Below the pieces are notes generated by a model. It saw only the letters and a list, made by a program, of their open reading frames with translations. It did not search any database and had not been told where the DNA came from. From Microbacteriaceae bacterium (GTDB lineage: Bacteria > Actinomycetota > Actinomycetes > Actinomycetales > Microbacteriaceae), in the NCBI GenBank assembly GCA_025464125.1, contig JAODLU010000023.1, positions 1-8,592 of the forward strand: a stretch of 8,592 nucleotides of DNA. Direction: 5' to 3'. The translations under genes were made by a program, and so were the position numbers. Numbering within the stretch: the stretch's first letter is position 1; every line of letters begins with the position of its first letter. Shown piece after piece: positions 6,745-8,592 of the stretch.

Positions 6745-6770
6745 GAAGAATACCTGACGAGCGAGGCACA

Positions 6771-8000
6771 ATGACGACCATCGAGAGCATGTCGCCACGG
6801 CTGCGCGCCCGCCGCGGGTGGACGGCGCTCGTGGTGGCCGTGCTCGCCCAGACGGCGGGCACCGCGTTCGTGAGCACGCCAGCCTTTCTCATCCCGCTGC
6901 TGCACACCGAACGGGGGCTGACGCTTGCGCAGGCAGCACTGCTCGCTGCAACACCGACACTCGGCATGGTTCTCACGCTCGTGCTGTGGGGAGCGCTCGC
7001 AGATCGCGTAGGCGAGAAGTGGGTCATAGCAGGAGGGCTCGCGCTCACCGCCCTGGCAGCGGTCGGAGCGATGACGGCCGTCGGATACCCGGCGCTCGCT
7101 GGCTTCCTGCTGCTCGGTGGGGCGGCATCCGCAAGTGGCAACTCAGCGAGCGGCAAAGTGGTTGTCGGCTGGTTCGCGAAAGATCGCAGGGGTCTCGCCA
7201 TGGGCATCCGCCAAATGGCCCAGCCGCTTGGCGTCACTGTCGCCGCTGTCAGCGTGCCGGGTCTTGCTGCTTTCGGCGGTATCGGCCTGGCCTTCCTGCT
7301 GCCAGCCATCCTCACCGGCCTGCTTGCGGTGCTCTGCGCAGTGCTGGTGATGAACCCTCCCCGGGTACCGCGGCCTGCAATTGTGGACGCAGGGCAGTCC
7401 ATCGACGCGAAGCGGGCAGCCAATCCCTACCGTGGCGGCGGATTCCTCTGGCGCATCCATGCGGTGTCTGTGCTGCTTGTCGTGCCGCAGTTCACCCTCT
7501 CGACATTCGGGCTGGTCTGGCTCGTCACCCAACTGCACTGGATGCCCCTCGCAGCAGGGCTGCTCATCGGGCTGGCCCAGTTCATCGGGGCAGTCGGGCG
7601 CATCGGTGTCGGGGTGCTGAGCGACAGGGTCGGCAGTCGGGTGCGGCCGTTGCGATGGGTGGCCGTGTCAGCTGTTGTCGCGATGCTGGCCGTCGCAATC
7701 GCAGGCGCCGCAGGCTGGCAGGCTGGCGCGATAGTGCTGGTGATCGCCATGACCGTCACGGTCGCAGACAACGGGCTGTCGTTCACCTCGGTGGCCGAGA
7801 TGTCTGGTCCGGCCTGGTCGGGGCGCGCGCTCGGGGTGCAGAACACCGGCCAGTTCCTGGCGGCATCCGCCATCACGCCGCTCGTCGGCCTGCTCATCGG
7901 AGTCGTCGGCTACCCCCTCGGCTTCGCCGTCGTCGCCCTGTTTCCGCTGGCGGCCATCCCCCTGGTGCCCCGAAGTGACGCAGAGCACGACCGGCTCTGA
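6771..8000 (+). CDS. Major facilitator superfamily transporter
   Basis: This 409-residue membrane permease has about twelve hydrophobic helices. Motif A is seen in the loop after helix 2 as GALADRVGEKW (74-84), with a partial repeat GVLSDRVGSR (281-290) in the second half, supporting the usual 6+6 architecture. Residues 123-154 (starting GNSASGKVVVGWFAKDRRG) resemble helix 4 and the following loop of MFS carriers for organic anions. The central cytoplasmic loop lies at about 195-227. Substrate cannot be assigned. Divergence from an FCD-GntR regulator suggests uptake or export of a small carboxylate, sugar acid or similar metabolite. I chose ATG 6771 because GCGAGG (6761-6766) lies just upstream and the palindromic operator precedes it; the open frame reaches back to a TTG at 6720, but that lies within the operator. 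No catabolic gene accompanies it on the right, where a tRNA follows 30 bp after the stop. Confidence 0.92.
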   Translation: MTTIESMSPRLRARRGWTALVVAVLAQTAGTAFVSTPAFLIPLLHTERGLTLAQAALLAATPTLGMVLTLVLWGALADRVGEKWVIAGGLALTALAAVGAMTAVGYPALAGFLLLGGAASASGNSASGKVVVGWFAKDRRGLAMGIRQMAQPLGVTVAAVSVPGLAAFGGIGLAFLLPAILTGLLAVLCAVLVMNPPRVPRPAIVDAGQSIDAKRAANPYRGGGFLWRIHAVSVLLVVPQFTLSTFGLVWLVTQLHWMPLAAGLLIGLAQFIGAVGRIGVGVLSDRVGSRVRPLRWVAVSAVVAMLAVAIAGAAGWQAGAIVLVIAMTVTVADNGLSFTSVAEMSGPAWSGRALGVQNTGQFLAASAITPLVGLLIGVVGYPLGFAVVALFPLAAIPLVPRSDAEHDRL

Positions 8001-8014
8001 CCTGGCCCTGCCGA

Positions 8015-8020
8015 TACAAT
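8015..8020 (+). promoter_or_regulatory. Probable -10 element of the tRNA-Leu promoter
   Basis: TACAAT matches the TATAAT consensus at five of six positions and is placed so that transcription would start a few bases before the tRNA at 8031. A good -35 is not visible at the expected distance, where the sequence is the 3' end of the MFS gene. Confidence 0.5.
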
Positions 8021-8030
8021 TGGGCCAACT

Positions 8031-8112
8031 GCGGGAGTGGTGAAATTGGTATACACGCAGGATTTAGGTTCCTGTGCCGCAAGGCGTGAGGGTTCAAGTC
8101 CCTTCTCCCGCA
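8031..8112 (+). tRNA. tRNA-Leu (anticodon UAG)
   Basis: The acceptor stem pairs GCGGGAG (8031-8037) with CTCCCGC (8105-8111), with discriminator A at 8112. The anticodon stem is CAGGA (8058-8062) with TCCTG (8070-8074), and the loop TTTAGGT gives anticodon TAG at 8065-8067, reading CUN leucine codons, mainly CUA. A long variable arm (GCC GCAA GGC) marks it as class II, as expected for leucine. The T arm is GAGGG-TTCAAGT-CCCTT (8088-8104). The 3' CCA is not encoded and must be added after transcription, as in many actinobacterial tRNAs. Confidence 0.96.
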
Positions 8113-8169
8113 CGCAAATGGCAGTTTGGAGCCGCTACCCTGTTCTGAACTGACGACTGGAGCCTCACC

Positions 8170-8592
8170 GTGCTTTCCACCAGCCTGATCCCCTGGCTCG
8201 ACCCGAATGAACTTATCCAGGGCGCCGGCCCTTGGGCCCTGCTGCTCGTCTGCGCGATCATCTTCGCCGAAACCGGCCTGCTCATCGGCTTCATCTTCCC
8301 CGGCGACACACTGCTGCTGATCACCGGTCTTCTCACGTTCCGGGGAATCATCCACATCGACATCTGGTGGGTGGCTCTTGCGATCGGCTTTGCCGCATTC
8401 CTTGGCGGCGAGGTGGGCTATTACATCGGCAAGAAGAGCGGCCCTGCCATCTTCGAGCGCAAAGAGACCGGCCTCATCAGCATGGACAGCGTGCGAAAAA
8501 CCAACTCGTTCTTCGCGAAGTACGGCGGCCTCGCGGTAATCATCGCCAGGTTCGTGCCCATCGTGCGCACCTTCGCTCCCATCGCTGCCGGT
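8170..8592 (+). CDS. DedA-family membrane protein (partial, 3' end outside window)
   Basis: The first 141 codons of a DedA (SNARE-associated/VTT domain) integral membrane protein are present; the family is usually about 200-220 residues, so roughly one third is missing. Characteristic parts are the acidic pair Glu34 (FAETGLLIGF) and Asp46 (FPGDTLL), the GGEVGYYIGKKSG segment (79-91) and the RFVPIVRTFAPIAAG motif (127-141) with Arg127 and Arg133. The 12-residue and 6-residue spacings match the functionally required acidic and Arg pairs known in Escherichia coli YqjA/YghB. Bacterial DedA proteins are linked to membrane homeostasis and lipid-carrier (undecaprenyl phosphate) or phospholipid movement; which applies here is not known. 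The GTG start at 8170 is preceded by TGGAG (8158-8162) with 7-nt spacing. The gene follows tRNA-Leu by 57 bp. Confidence 0.92.
   Translation, partial: MLSTSLIPWLDPNELIQGAGPWALLLVCAIIFAETGLLIGFIFPGDTLLLITGLLTFRGIIHIDIWWVALAIGFAAFLGGEVGYYIGKKSGPAIFERKETGLISMDSVRKTNSFFAKYGGLAVIIARFVPIVRTFAPIAAG

Noticed and set aside
6701..7423. 240-codon minus-strand frame opposite the MFS gene
   Set aside because: Ser/Ala/Arg-rich shadow translation without domains; it overlaps the operator region and the clear MFS coding frame.
8031..8112. tRNA-Leu as an integration site for a mobile element
   Set aside because: No integrase, no repeat of the tRNA 3' end elsewhere in the window, and ordinary genes on both sides.

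Overview
The window looks like chromosome from a high-GC Gram-positive actinobacterium, probably Microbacteriaceae or a close relative. This is inferred from the strong GC bias at third codon positions, frequent GTG starts, an actinobacterial-type Tad/Flp pilus ATPase, an LAXTG (class E type) sorting signal, a DUF4333-like lipoprotein and a tRNA without an encoded CCA. No rRNA, CRISPR array, insertion sequence or phage gene is visible.

Layout from left to right. Bases 1-410 hold no gene I can support. A + strand gene (411-1196) encodes an unrecognised 261-residue protein that appears to be an internal duplication. It converges on a compact minus-strand operon: tadA/cpaF ATPase (3066-4328), tadB (2206-3069) and tadC (1271-2209), joined by 4-bp stop/start overlaps. 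These are the motor and the two inner-membrane platform proteins of a Flp/Tad pilus or related secretion machine. No pilin, TadE/F, TadZ or prepilin peptidase is present, and the operon is closed at its 3' end by the convergent gene.

Divergent from tadA is a secreted protein (4485-5360) with a signal peptide and a C-terminal LAATG sorting signal. It converges, with a 9-bp gap, on a lipoprotein gene (5370-5987) carrying two DUF4333-like modules joined by a Thr-Pro linker. Just upstream of that, on the same strand, lies a GntR/FCD regulator (6012-6704), divergent from an MFS permease (6771-8000). The 66-bp gap between regulator and permease holds a perfect TTGGTATACCAA palindrome plus a degenerate second copy. 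These are convincing regulator binding sites and imply local control of the permease and of the regulator itself.

The right end has tRNA-Leu(UAG) at 8031-8112 and the first 141 codons of a DedA-family membrane protein that runs off the edge.

Most of the window is recognisable actinobacterial core or accessory content. The parts most worth a second look are the stripped-down tadABC operon beside a sortase-anchored surface protein, the duplicated-domain protein at 411-1196, and the FCD regulator, which lacks the usual metal-binding Asp but has a clear paired operator.
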